A DNA stretch of 51,374 nucleotides from Candidatus Parcubacteria bacterium (lineage in GTDB: Bacteria > Patescibacteriota > Minisyncoccia > Phycocordibacterales > Zambryskibacteraceae), in NCBI GenBank assembly GCA_019661785.1, contig JAIFWP010000004.1, positions 1-51,374 on the forward strand, read 5' to 3'. Below the pieces are notes generated by a model that saw only the letters and a list, made by a program, of their open reading frames with translations, made no database searches and had not been told where the DNA came from. This document shows, one piece after another, positions 32,884 to 41,589 of this stretch. The position numbers and the translations under genes were made by a program. Within the stretch, counting starts at the first letter, position 1. Every line of letters starts with the position of its first letter.

Positions 32884-33788
32884 ATCGCTTTCTTAGGGTG
32901 AGAGTGGATTATGAGGACCCAGAAGATAGGCGAGCTTGAGGGCTGCTTCACATCCTGTTCTATAGAGCTTACCACTTCGGCATTATATTTCTTGAGGTCC
33001 TTATCAAAGGTGGCTTTGCCGCGCTTCAATAGGAGTGGCCAGGTGAAGTGCTTCCACTGCACCTTCTTCCCCGCTTCTCCTCCAAGACCATATAGATAAA
33101 ACTTAGTATCATCGCCAAAGAGGCGCGTTATCTTAGAGATATTCCTCGGTGTATACTGTCGCACCCCATGGAAGAGGTATAGCGGCAATATGGCCTTAGC
33201 TGGGAAGTTATGTATTTGTATGACGGGCTTGTCTGTCGAAGCCACAAAACTTCTTATTTGCTCGAAGAAAGCCACATCCTCGTCAAAATGCTCTATGGCC
33301 GACTGCGTGACGAACATGTTGGCCTTCTTGGGGGTGAGCGGGAGAATGTCGCTCGATGTCGACTGGATGAAGCTGAAGTTCTTATGCTCGGCTTTGAGCT
33401 TGGACCAGTTCTCGCGCCTCTTGGCGTCTACCCCTGTATAGGAGTCGACACGCCCTCCGCTCGCATCAAGAAGTCTAGTAGCATAATTCCCCTGTCCGCA
33501 GCCCGTGTCGAAGATGTGTATCTCACCAAGCTCCTCTTTGATTTCTTCCCAAGGCAAAGTCCGCCAGAAGAGGTCCGAGAGGCGCCTCCCTACTGAGCTC
33601 GCTTCAAAGGTGCTCCCGAGATGCTCTTTCCACTCCTCGCCGCCGAAGCTCCTTATATCTATCCTCTTATCGACGCGAGCATAAGGGAAAAGGTTGTTCG
33701 CCCAATTGAGGAAGAGATACGCCAATTTAACCAGAGGGTTAAGGCCCCTGTCGGCGTTAAGACTGTGAATAGAGGTAGATTTCTTCAT
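32877..33788 (-). CDS. Class I SAM-dependent methyltransferase
   Basis: Starting at the ATG 1 nt after the upstream stop gives a 303-residue protein. Motif I is IHIFDTGCGQGNYATRLLDASGG, then YTGVDAKRRENWSKL and NMFVTQSAIEHFDEDVAFFEQI. The long N-terminal part before motif I and the C-terminal RKYTP-type region (RQYTPRNISKI) do not match a family I can name. The longer open frame upstream has a low-complexity Ser/Thr/Cys sequence typical of an antisense shadow and was rejected. Substrate unknown, probably a glycan intermediate. Confidence 0.77.
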   Translation of the reverse strand: MKKSTSIHSLNADRGLNPLVKLAYLFLNWANNLFPYARVDKRIDIRSFGGEEWKEHLGSTFEASSVGRRLSDLFWRTLPWEEIKEELGEIHIFDTGCGQGNYATRLLDASGGRVDSYTGVDAKRRENWSKLKAEHKNFSFIQSTSSDILPLTPKKANMFVTQSAIEHFDEDVAFFEQIRSFVASTDKPVIQIHNFPAKAILPLYLFHGVRQYTPRNISKITRLFGDDTKFYLYGLGGEAGKKVQWKHFTWPLLLKRGKATFDKDLKKYNAEVVSSIEQDVKQPSSSPIFWVLIIHSHPKKAIW

Positions 33789-33789
33789 A

Positions 33790-34521
33790 TCAATCTTTGG
33801 CTGCGAGGAGATACATCTTCTCGTGGAAGAGGTTTGGCACGAGGCTCTTAAGCATAGGCTCAATGATGCGATGCATGAGGCCTGCCAAGCTAGGTGCTCG
33901 CCAGATGAGCGGCATGTGGAGACCAAATACTTCGCCATGCAGGATGTTGAAATGCTCCTTGAGCTTGCTGTCGTACTCGCCAAAGCTCATGTGGTTCCTA
34001 AATCCCCCTTGTATGGGCACGAACTTATTGCGGCTCGATGTAACCGATGCGACAGAGCATATATAAAAGCCGTTAGGCTTCATAAGCTTCTTGGCTAAGA
34101 CGAGTTCGCTATCGAGGTCGGTCAAATTGAGCACACCCACTTCTACCACTAAATCATATTGATATACCGGCCCCTCTCCCCTTACATAAAACTCTATGGC
34201 TGGGTATCTCTCCTTAGCCTCGCGTATCATCTGAGGCGATATATCGACGCCTACGAGCCTAGAGAATTGAGGATACTGCCTGTGTATGCTCTCTAAAATG
34301 ACGCCATCGGCGCAGCCGACTTCCATGAGAGTGGGCGAGCTTAGTCTAGGCAACACTCTGGCGATAAGCCCCATTAACATGTCCCTCCTCCTTTTGAAAA
34401 AGAAGTGTACATAATCCATATCCTTCTCCGGATATCTCTTGCTTGAGTACGAGCCACTTTCCGAGTCGTAGAAGGCGGTGTCGCGCTTTATAATTGCTTT
34501 GTCTGTTACTTTTTCTTGCAT
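33790..34521 (-). CDS. Class I SAM-dependent methyltransferase
   Basis: This 243-residue protein carries TLMEVGCADGVILESIHRQYP as motif I, LVGVDISPQMIREAKERYP and a downstream VEVGVLNLTDLDSELVLAKKLMKPNGFYICSVAS. It belongs to the Methyltransf_11/23 group. It overlaps the upstream methyltransferase gene by 16 nt, and together with the next two genes forms a run of four adjacent methyltransferases. Confidence 0.8.
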   Translation of the reverse strand: MQEKVTDKAIIKRDTAFYDSESGSYSSKRYPEKDMDYVHFFFKRRRDMLMGLIARVLPRLSSPTLMEVGCADGVILESIHRQYPQFSRLVGVDISPQMIREAKERYPAIEFYVRGEGPVYQYDLVVEVGVLNLTDLDSELVLAKKLMKPNGFYICSVASVTSSRNKFVPIQGGFRNHMSFGEYDSKLKEHFNILHGEVFGLHMPLIWRAPSLAGLMHRIIEPMLKSLVPNLFHEKMYLLAAKD

Positions 34522-35141
34522 ACTATGTAGTAGCCAGTGGTCATTATATTCTTGTCTCTCCCAACATGCTTGATATCGCCATACTCCCTTAGGGTAAGGC
34601 CATTCAAGTGATCCAGTATAAAGGCGAGCAAGAACAGCACCAATTTGGAGAGTTTATTGAAGCGTAATTCCGACTGGAAGGCGAGCCTCTGTAAGAGCGC
34701 CCCAATAGCGGAGAAGTTCTCTGTCTCCTCTACTATTTCGACTATCTCCCATTCTTTGAAGAGCTCTCTGAGGCCATACTTCGTATACCTCCAATAATCA
34801 TGAGGGGTATCGTGGAGCGGGAAGACAAAGCGGGTCGACAATATGAGTTGCCCACCCCTCTTTGCCACTCGTCGAAGCTCGCTCTCGACCTTGAAGGGAT
34901 TCTTCACATGTTCGAGCACCTCCGTGCAGAGTATCACCTCGAACTCTTCATCCTTGAAGGGTAGGTCGTGAGCGTCCGCGACCACTTCAGGCTTGCGAGT
35001 TGGATCCAAGTCCATCGTAAGTCTATCTGGAAAATATTTGCTATACGCTGAACCGCCAGAGCCCACATCCAAGGTCCTCTTTGTAGTAGCGTGCCTCTGC
35101 AGGAATCTCTCTAGATTCTTTCTTGTGATTTTCTTAAACAT
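34506..35141 (-). CDS. Class I SAM-dependent methyltransferase
   Basis: Residues near the N-terminus TLDVGSGGSAYSKYFPDRLTMDLDP give motif I, followed by DAHDLPFKDEEFEVILCTEVLEHVKNP and GGQLILSTRFVFPLHDTPHDYWRYTKYG. The last part matches a subfamily frequent in polysaccharide loci and also seen in the protein at 20.8 kb. I chose the ATG at 35141 over the in-frame TTG at 35150, because TAAAAT ends 9 nt before it. It overlaps the GT4 gene upstream by 8 nt. Confidence 0.8.
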   Translation of the reverse strand: MFKKITRKNLERFLQRHATTKRTLDVGSGGSAYSKYFPDRLTMDLDPTRKPEVVADAHDLPFKDEEFEVILCTEVLEHVKNPFKVESELRRVAKRGGQLILSTRFVFPLHDTPHDYWRYTKYGLRELFKEWEIVEIVEETENFSAIGALLQRLAFQSELRFNKLSKLVLFLLAFILDHLNGLTLREYGDIKHVGRDKNIMTTGYYIVCKKK

Positions 35142-36249
35142 TTTCGACAAATTTTACTATCTTCTCTGCGCGACTCTTCCACGAGTAGCCTCTGACTTTG
35201 TTTAGGGCTCGCTCGGCCCTTTGTTTTGACTCTTCCTGCTCGCCTAGAGCCCGATCTATACTCTCTGCGAGGCTCTTGGCATCATCAGGTTTGAAGAAGT
35301 AAGCATCGGTATGGCCGAGTATCTCACGCAGAGACGGCAAGTCCGACGCCACGATAGGCACTCCGCTAGCCATATAGCCGAACATCTTCATAGGAGAGGT
35401 ATAGAGCTTAGAGATATCCTCTTTAGCGCTGTTTGGTATCACCAAGAGGTCTGCTGCCTTCTGGAAGATAGGCGTCTCTTGGCGCGGCCTATTGCCCATG
35501 AGAAGCAGGCTGTCGTGAGGGAACTCAGTCCTTATCCTCTCCTCCTCATCAGGCAGACCACCGATGAAGACAATCTTCACCTCAGGAGTATTTACATATC
35601 TAGCCGATTCTGCCAGAGTCTCAACCCCCTTCCACTTACCAAAGGAACCTTTATACAAGACTATTTTGCATTGGTTTGGCAGACCGAGCTTTTTTCTAGC
35701 TTCGTCCTGTGAGATATCGATGTCAAAGCGCTCTATATCTGCTCCATCTGGCGCTACCATGATGTCGCTCTTCCCCACTCCCATGGATACATAGAGGTCC
35801 TTGAGACCTTGGCTTATAACTACAATCTTCAACCCGAACAAGACGAGGAGCTTAACCACAAAGTTGCGGTGGCCCATATGAGCCTCCCAAGCCACTCTCT
35901 TGCCCATGAGACTGAGCGCCACAGCCACAAGCTCATCGCGTGTATAGAAGATATCGTCCTTGCCTAGCGAGAAAAAAGCCGCCATCTTCGCGAAGGATAG
36001 CAATCCCAGGAGATATCCAAACTTGCCCCACCTTTGAATGTCGAGCGACCAGAGTTTCCTTATAGAGAAGATTGGCTTGATATCATAGAACTCAAATGGG
36101 TCTTCCTTAACCTTGAGACGGCGCGTGGGTATGAGTAGCTCCACCTCACGGCCAAGGAGAGCAAAGGCTTGGCACATCTCCATTATCTGGATGCCATGGG
36201 CCCGCGTTGTCGGGATCTTCACATTAGCAATGTAGTAGATTTTCTTCAT
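35134..36249 (-). CDS. Glycosyltransferase family 4
   Basis: This GT-B protein has IANVKIPTTRAHGIQIMEMCQAFA at the N-terminus and, in the C-terminal domain, CKIVLYKGSFGKWKGVETLAESA, KIVFIGGLPDEEER and a donor motif YTSPMKMFGYMASGVPIVASDLPSLREIL. I prefer the second Met as start since its ATGA overlaps the upstream stop by 4 nt. It lies directly behind the double glycosyltransferase and before the methyltransferases. Confidence 0.83.
   Translation of the reverse strand: MKKIYYIANVKIPTTRAHGIQIMEMCQAFALLGREVELLIPTRRLKVKEDPFEFYDIKPIFSIRKLWSLDIQRWGKFGYLLGLLSFAKMAAFFSLGKDDIFYTRDELVAVALSLMGKRVAWEAHMGHRNFVVKLLVLFGLKIVVISQGLKDLYVSMGVGKSDIMVAPDGADIERFDIDISQDEARKKLGLPNQCKIVLYKGSFGKWKGVETLAESARYVNTPEVKIVFIGGLPDEEERIRTEFPHDSLLLMGNRPRQETPIFQKAADLLVIPNSAKEDISKLYTSPMKMFGYMASGVPIVASDLPSLREILGHTDAYFFKPDDAKSLAESIDRALGEQEESKQRAERALNKVRGYSWKSRAEKIVKFVENV
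35151..35156 (-). promoter_or_regulatory. -10 box (TAAAAT) before the four-methyltransferase run
   Basis: TAAAAT ends 9 nt before the ATG at 35141, inside the 3' end of the GT4 gene. It may give an internal start for 34506-35141 and the genes after it. Confidence 0.4.
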
Positions 36250-38405
36250 GCGCATCTGCTTAGCTCTCTAACTATTATCTCTATGGTCTTCTCAAGGCCG
36301 TGGCTCTCCTCAACATACTTCTTCTGCGCGTGAGTAATGGCTTGTTTCTGCTCTGCCGACATGTTTAAAGCGTCCTCTAGTTTATTGGCAAAGTCTCTGG
36401 CATCATTTTCATTAAACATTAGCTCACTCGACACCACGCCAGCAAAAGAGGTATTCGACAGCACGACGAGAGAGCCCGACATCATGGCCGAGAGCACGGT
36501 CTTGTCAAAGGAGCCTGAGTTAGTCATATTCACAAAGATTTCATGCGAACCATACATCTCTGGAGTCTTTGTATTTGGCACAGACGGTCGGAAGACGAGT
36601 TTGCCCTTCTCCACAAGTGCCTGGGACTCTTTCTGCAAGGCTTCATAGTAACCCTGGTCGCTTGCCTCGGCATCACCCACTATAGACGCGACGAAGTCTG
36701 CACCTTCATCGTCGAGAATCTTCAAAGCTCTTACCAACACATCGAGATTCTTCACCGGACCTATGCGGCCCATCGAGAGTATAGACCTAGGCATGCGAGT
36801 GACGCTCAGAGTATCCTTGAATTTACTCAAGTCTGTACCAGCTGGCACTACCTTGGTCTTCTTGTATCTCGCAGTGAAGGATTGCGGCGAGGTGCAGAAA
36901 ACAACGTTGGATAACCACACAGCTATGGGAGTCTTCCAAGTACCTTGGATATGGTTCCTAAACATAGCTACAGGCCTCCCTGTAAGCCTCCACCACCATC
37001 CAGCAAGGAGTACGTATTCCTCGTTCATGTGCACAAAGACCGCATCGTAGTTTCCTCTCTCCTGCCATATATATTTATAAAAGCGCGCAAGATAGCCTGG
37101 CCTGGACAAGCCTGCTTCTTTGCCAAGAGAGAGGACTTTTACCCCATGAGACAGGCTCATCTCGCCTTGTTCAAGGCAAATAACCGTAAGCGGATCAGAG
37201 TATTTGTGGAATTCCTCTATCCAGCGATGATATGCCCCAAGCACAGGGTCGTTCTTACTTACTTTCTGTGTGATGACTAGTAGCTTCATATTTTTGCGTT
37301 GAGCCAAGAGGCCCTGCCAAGCGCTAGCCATGCGGCCCAAGTACTCAGTCTTCGTAAGGAGAGTTGTGTCGAGCTTGTCGCGCAGACTCATGCGCATAGT
37401 CTCGCGCTTGGCATTATCCTCTATAAGCGCGTGTGCGCCCCTAAGCAAGCACTCGGTATCGCCCACCGGGCAGATGATGGCGTCCTTGTCATTCTCGAGA
37501 TCGTTTGCGATGCCTACCGCTGTAGTGAGCACCGGTAATCCTGCCAAACCCGCCTCGACCAAAGACAGGCCATAACCCTCGAAGTCTGAAGTCTGGAGGA
37601 AGAGGTTCGCGCTCCTGTAGTAGGAAGTCAGGTCCTCTTGCCACCCAGCGAATGCCACATTCTTCTCTACACCAAGAGACTTAGATAGAGAACGCAGATG
37701 TCCCTCCTCTGGTCCGGAACCTACGATAACGAGACCGATGTTTGGGAAGATGAGCTTGGCTTTCTCTAAGACCTTGAGCGCGAGGGGTAGATTCTTCTCT
37801 TTAGTGAGTCTTGAGACTGTGAGCATCACGAACTGCCAACCAAAACGCTCATGGAGGTCGAATGGGACCGAACCTGTGTCGAGTCGAGCCCGGTCTACAT
37901 ATATTGGCAAAATGCTCACTCTCCCCGCGGACAAGTTAAAACGCTTTATGAGTTTGTCAGCAACGGCTGAGCTAACCACTCGCAGACTATCTGCTTCGGC
38001 AATAACGCGCTCGGCGATAATCTTCCTAATGCTATTCAAAAAACCGCCGAACCTCTCTGAGAACGGATCAGTATGGAGCTGCACTTCGAGCGGGATGCGT
38101 AGAGCCTTCTTCACTTTGAGTCCCGCCCATCCGCATTCAAATGGGTCTTGAGCAGTTATAAGGTCGCAGACTATGCCTCGGCCTATCCGCGCAGCATCTA
38201 TCGGTCGCAGGAACTTGTTTATTGAGTTGGTTGGATATACCCAGAGATTGTCAGAGAGCTTCGTATTAGAGAGGTTGTGCCCACGGTCTGAGAGCAGCAC
38301 GACATGGAGCTCATCGACCAGTCCCGCATACTCCTTAAGCCGCGAGGAAACCGCGCTTCCAGGCGTTAGAGCCATCCTGTCACTGCCTATCATTAGGACC
38401 TTCAC
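36246..38405 (-). CDS. Double glycosyltransferase: two GT4 domains in one chain
   Basis: This 719-residue protein contains two complete GT-B modules. Module 1 (about 1-372) has VLMIGSDRMALTPGSAVSSRL, MLTVSRLTKEKNLPLALKVLEKA and FLQTSDFEGYGLSLVEAGLAGLPVLTTAVG. Module 2 (about 373-719) begins again with KLLVITQKVSKNDPVLGAY and has SILSMGRIGPVKNLDVLVRAL and a donor segment SGSFDKTVLSAMMSGSLVV. Each could add one sugar, so the protein may make two successive linkages. The start is GTG: TATAAT, CGGCCT, GTG. It heads the minus-strand run to 31.2 kb. Specificities are unknown. Confidence 0.83.
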   Translation of the reverse strand: MKVLMIGSDRMALTPGSAVSSRLKEYAGLVDELHVVLLSDRGHNLSNTKLSDNLWVYPTNSINKFLRPIDAARIGRGIVCDLITAQDPFECGWAGLKVKKALRIPLEVQLHTDPFSERFGGFLNSIRKIIAERVIAEADSLRVVSSAVADKLIKRFNLSAGRVSILPIYVDRARLDTGSVPFDLHERFGWQFVMLTVSRLTKEKNLPLALKVLEKAKLIFPNIGLVIVGSGPEEGHLRSLSKSLGVEKNVAFAGWQEDLTSYYRSANLFLQTSDFEGYGLSLVEAGLAGLPVLTTAVGIANDLENDKDAIICPVGDTECLLRGAHALIEDNAKRETMRMSLRDKLDTTLLTKTEYLGRMASAWQGLLAQRKNMKLLVITQKVSKNDPVLGAYHRWIEEFHKYSDPLTVICLEQGEMSLSHGVKVLSLGKEAGLSRPGYLARFYKYIWQERGNYDAVFVHMNEEYVLLAGWWWRLTGRPVAMFRNHIQGTWKTPIAVWLSNVVFCTSPQSFTARYKKTKVVPAGTDLSKFKDTLSVTRMPRSILSMGRIGPVKNLDVLVRALKILDDEGADFVASIVGDAEASDQGYYEALQKESQALVEKGKLVFRPSVPNTKTPEMYGSHEIFVNMTNSGSFDKTVLSAMMSGSLVVLSNTSFAGVVSSELMFNENDARDFANKLEDALNMSAEQKQAITHAQKKYVEESHGLEKTIEIIVRELSRCA

Positions 38406-38411
38406 AGGCCG

Positions 38412-38417
38412 ATTATA
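38412..38417 (-). promoter_or_regulatory. -10 box (TATAAT) of the double GT gene, leaderless GTG start
   Basis: A perfect TATAAT ends 6 nt before the GTG at 38405. Confidence 0.7.
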
Positions 38418-38442
38418 CCTTTATTTTGGGCCTTTTTAAAGC

Positions 38443-38448
38443 TATAAT
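38443..38448 (+). promoter_or_regulatory. -10 box (TATAAT) of the divergent GT4 gene, leaderless
   Basis: TATAAT, GGCCCC, ATG at 38455. The same GGCCCC spacer occurs before the IMPase gene at 43420. Confidence 0.7.
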
Positions 38449-38454
38449 GGCCCC

Positions 38455-39612
38455 ATGAAAATCATCCTAGCCACACCCATTTACCCGCCCGAGATAGGCG
38501 GCCCAGCCACCTATGTGAAGGAGCTCTGCGAGAGGCTACACGGTAAGCACGACATCACTGTGATTGCCTATACCGATGTTCGCGAACCCTTCCCTCATGT
38601 AAAGCTCATAGGCGTAAGCAAGCGCCGACCCCTCCCTGTGAGGCTCGTTAAGTTCTTCCTGGCTCTATGGCACGCGTCTCAAGGAGTCGACATGATATAT
38701 GTGCAAAATGCCATGGCTGCAGGACTGCCGGTATCACTCGTCAGTCTTCTGCGCGGAGTACCGTACGTAGTTAAATTCGTCGGTGACGAGGCTTGGGAGC
38801 GCGCTTCTCAGCACAAACTCACAGACAAGCGTCTGGAGGAATTTTTGAAGAAGCCTGAAGCCCCGTTCCGTATCCGCCTCATGATGGCGGTGCAAGGATT
38901 CGTCCTCCGACATGCTACTAAAGTAACGACTCCATCAGAATACCTCGGTAAAGCTATAGAGAAAGCCTACCGCATAGATCCGCGCCGAGTTGTCACTAAC
39001 TACAATGCTGCCGAGGAAACCGAGACACTGCCCTTCGCCCCCAAAACTGTGCCTCACCAGATAGCCGCTACCGCCCGCTTAGTATCCTTCAAGGGCATCG
39101 ACGGCATTATCCGCGCTACAGCAATACTCAAAAACAAATATAACGATATCCGCTTAGTCATCGCTGGCGAGGGTCCGGATATGGAGAGGCTCCAAGCTCT
39201 TGCGAAAGAGCTCAACCTTGAGGAGAACATCTCCTTCCTTGGCAAGATATCGAGGGCCGAGACTTGGCAACTCCGCAAGAACTCCGAGGTCTATGTCTTG
39301 AACTCAACATACGAAGGGCTCCCGCACACTGTACTCACTAGTTTCGCAGCCGGCATACCTACAGTAGCAACCAACATTTCCGGCACAAACGAGGCGGTAT
39401 ATGATGGCAAAACAGGCCTCTTGGTAGAGCCAGGCGATGACGAGGGCTTGGCCAAAGCTATATCTAGGATATTCGACGACAAGGCCTTGGGCGAGAGGCT
39501 TGTACAAAATGCCACAGAGCTCCTCCATGAGAAATTCTCCTGGGACAAGCACATCGAGAATCTCGAAGCGATATTAAAGTCTGTTCTCCTTAAACCAGTC
39601 CACAAAGATTGA
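38455..39612 (+). CDS. Glycosyltransferase family 4
   Basis: This 385-residue protein is a full GT-B enzyme: LATPIYPPEIGGPATYVKEL (Gly-rich acceptor loop), VVKFVGDEAWERA, TARLVSFKGIDGIIRATAIL, RLVIAGEGPDMERLQALA and VLNSTYEGLPHTVLTSFAAGIPTVATNISGTNE with the E-x7-type donor motif. It stands alone on the plus strand between two minus-strand genes; its 3' end overlaps the epimerase gene by 39 nt. It probably acts in the cytoplasm on a lipid-linked glycan. Confidence 0.9.
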   Translation: MKIILATPIYPPEIGGPATYVKELCERLHGKHDITVIAYTDVREPFPHVKLIGVSKRRPLPVRLVKFFLALWHASQGVDMIYVQNAMAAGLPVSLVSLLRGVPYVVKFVGDEAWERASQHKLTDKRLEEFLKKPEAPFRIRLMMAVQGFVLRHATKVTTPSEYLGKAIEKAYRIDPRRVVTNYNAAEETETLPFAPKTVPHQIAATARLVSFKGIDGIIRATAILKNKYNDIRLVIAGEGPDMERLQALAKELNLEENISFLGKISRAETWQLRKNSEVYVLNSTYEGLPHTVLTSFAAGIPTVATNISGTNEAVYDGKTGLLVEPGDDEGLAKAISRIFDDKALGERLVQNATELLHEKFSWDKHIENLEAILKSVLLKPVHKD

Positions 39613-40533
39613 TACCCCCTTCTCCATACTAGTCTTAGGCTTCCAGCCAAGGACCTTTTTGGCTTTACTGACATCAGCATAAGTGAGCTCGACGCTTGCC
39701 TTAGAGCTTGGGCGAGACTTCACCAGAGCCTTCTTGCGAGTGACTTTCTCTATGATACGGAGGAGTTCCTTCAGAGTTATAGGGCTTGAGTTGCCCACAT
39801 TGACGATTTCATATCCAACATCTGCCTTGAGAGCCCTGTCGACAGCCTCGACGATATCCCCGACATAAGTGAAATCGCGCTTCCTTGTGCCAGTGCCGGA
39901 CATCTCAATAACCTTGCCGCCCATGATGCTCTCTACCCACTTGTAGAGCACGAGACTCGGTCGAAGACGCGGTCCATAAGCATTGAAGATGCGGAAACAG
40001 ACTATAGGCAACCCAAAGTTGAAGAAATATGTATACGCGAGTACTTCACCGGCGATCTTCGTGGCGCCATAAGGAGCGAGGGGAAAGTTCAACATATCAG
40101 TCTCCTTGAAAGGAGGCTTGGCTGTGTTGCCATAGACTGACGAGGAAGAGAAGAACACCACTTTCTTAACCTTGTGGTCTTTGGCCAGGTCGAAGATGTT
40201 CAAAGTCCCGAGGATATTCACGCTCTCATGCTCGGCTGCTTCATGCACGGAGCTTCTTGTGTCGGTCTTGGCGGCCAAGTGGACTACATAATCAGGCTTC
40301 TCCTTTTTAAAAATAGCTTCAAGAGCTTTACGGTCGCGTATATCCTTCTTGTAGAACTTGAACTTCTTGCTTGGCAAAAGGAGAGAGAGGTTCTCCTTCT
40401 TGTATTTGACAGGGTAGGTCGGATCGAGGTTATCGATGCATACAACTCTCTTCACCTTGGGGTCTCGAAGAAGATGCTCGCACAAGTGCGAGCCAATGAA
40501 CCCCGCTCCCCCTGTAATGAGTACTGTCTTCAT
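39574..40533 (-). CDS. NAD-dependent sugar-nucleotide epimerase/dehydratase (extended SDR)
   Basis: This 319-residue protein has the Rossmann start TVLITGGAGFIGSHLCEHLL, FSSSSVYGN, the catalytic YGATK of the Tyr-x3-Lys type, FNAYGPRLRPS and YVGDIVEAV. The overall pattern is that of UDP-glucose 4-epimerase and its relatives; exact activity (epimerase or dehydratase) cannot be fixed. The start is the second Met of the open frame, since the first lies inside the divergent gene. Its ATG is 12 nt from that of the divergent kinase-like gene, so each promoter lies in the other's coding sequence. Confidence 0.9.
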   Translation of the reverse strand: MKTVLITGGAGFIGSHLCEHLLRDPKVKRVVCIDNLDPTYPVKYKKENLSLLLPSKKFKFYKKDIRDRKALEAIFKKEKPDYVVHLAAKTDTRSSVHEAAEHESVNILGTLNIFDLAKDHKVKKVVFFSSSSVYGNTAKPPFKETDMLNFPLAPYGATKIAGEVLAYTYFFNFGLPIVCFRIFNAYGPRLRPSLVLYKWVESIMGGKVIEMSGTGTRKRDFTYVGDIVEAVDRALKADVGYEIVNVGNSSPITLKELLRIIEKVTRKKALVKSRPSSKASVELTYADVSKAKKVLGWKPKTSMEKGVSIFVDWFKENRL

Positions 40534-40536
40534 AAT
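40531..40536 (+). promoter_or_regulatory. -10 box (CATAAT) of the first kinase-like gene
   Basis: CATAAT ends 9 nt before the ATG at 40546 and includes the start codon of the divergent epimerase gene. Confidence 0.4.
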
Positions 40537-40545
40537 CTTGAAAAA

Positions 40546-41589
40546 ATGGCTCAAATACTATACTATAAAGCCGTTATAGAATCAATACTCGACATATTGG
40601 GCTACAAGCTGGAGCCGAATCAGCCCCATCTAAGCGACGAGGGGCTCTTACTTATGCGCGACAAACGAGTTCTCATCGGCAGACGGTCGTCAGACAACTT
40701 GAGAGTCATCATTAAATTGAGCACCTCTAGAGGAGGAAGAAAGGAAATTGCAGATGAGAAGGCGGCGCAAGACACATTGTCTCAAGCTATTTTCTCCCAA
40801 GAGCAAATACTTTTCCCAAAAGAGATTGATTACTGGGAGGATTACAAAGCTGGTGAAAATTATACGATTAGGATTACGGAGTTCATAGAGCAGGAACAAG
40901 TCTTCGCGGCGCTGCCTTTGGAGAAGCAGTTCTTCATGATAATGAGAGAGTTCGAGGCCGAGGAGAGCTTCTATGCTAATACCTATGAGCACATCAACGT
41001 GGTTAAGAAGGTCTTCCCTGTCACTCATGCCAATGACTACATAGAGAAGTTCGAGAGCTTCGATGTTGGCGAGCGCAAGACTGAAGCCGCCGAGCTCCTC
41101 CGCAAGAACAAGGAGCTTATCGAGACGCGCTCTAACTATCTGACTCACACAGACTTCGCTCCATCGAACTTTAGAGTTAAGAATGGGAAGATTTATATGA
41201 TAGACCTCTCCTCGATGCACTTCGGCAACCGCTATGAGGGCCTGGCTCGCATGCTGAATTATTGCATCATCCACGACCCTGAGCTTGGCCGCTTTATCGT
41301 CGAGTATATTAAGACGAACAGGAACGAGGGCGAGTACTTGTGCCTCCGACTTATGAGGATATACAAAGCCGGCTTCCTTATTAACCATTATGCGAAAGCT
41401 CTAGGCAAGACCTCGGACAACCTACACAAGCTCACCGAGATACGTCTCAAGCTCTGGCGCACTATCCTTGGTCACCTTATCGACGACTCGCCCGTCGAGA
41501 GCTCGCTCATCGATAGCTACAAAGCTGAGAGAGACTCATTGCGCTCAGCAAGCGAGCTTGAGAGGCAAAAGCAATTCAATCTCCTATGA
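40546..41589 (+). CDS. APH/choline-kinase-like protein, first of a tandem pair
   Basis: This 347-residue protein has a protein-kinase-like fold of the aminoglycoside/choline kinase type. Likely N-lobe features are KRVLIGRRSSDNLRVIIKLS with the ATP-contacting Lys. The catalytic loop is YLTHTDFAPSNFRV (H-x-D-x4-N) and the metal Asp lies in YMIDLSS. It would phosphorylate a small molecule such as a sugar, choline or similar alcohol. It is ~40% similar by eye to the next gene and overlaps it by 4 nt. The longer upstream open frame belongs to the shadow of the epimerase gene. The substrate is unknown. Confidence 0.72.
   Translation: MAQILYYKAVIESILDILGYKLEPNQPHLSDEGLLLMRDKRVLIGRRSSDNLRVIIKLSTSRGGRKEIADEKAAQDTLSQAIFSQEQILFPKEIDYWEDYKAGENYTIRITEFIEQEQVFAALPLEKQFFMIMREFEAEESFYANTYEHINVVKKVFPVTHANDYIEKFESFDVGERKTEAAELLRKNKELIETRSNYLTHTDFAPSNFRVKNGKIYMIDLSSMHFGNRYEGLARMLNYCIIHDPELGRFIVEYIKTNRNEGEYLCLRLMRIYKAGFLINHYAKALGKTSDNLHKLTEIRLKLWRTILGHLIDDSPVESSLIDSYKAERDSLRSASELERQKQFNLL
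40557..40562 (-). promoter_or_regulatory. -10 box (TATAGT) of the epimerase gene
   Basis: TATAGT lies 23 nt before the ATG at 40533, inside the coding sequence of the divergent kinase-like gene. The leader would be about 16 nt. Confidence 0.35.

Noticed and set aside
33789-33983. 65-codon N-terminal extension of the methyltransferase at 32877
   Set aside because: It overlaps another methyltransferase gene and has a low-complexity Ser/Thr/Cys composition.
40174-40545. 124-codon N-terminal extension of the first kinase-like protein
   Set aside because: This part is antisense to the epimerase gene and has no match in the paralogue; the ATG at 40546 fits the paralogue length.
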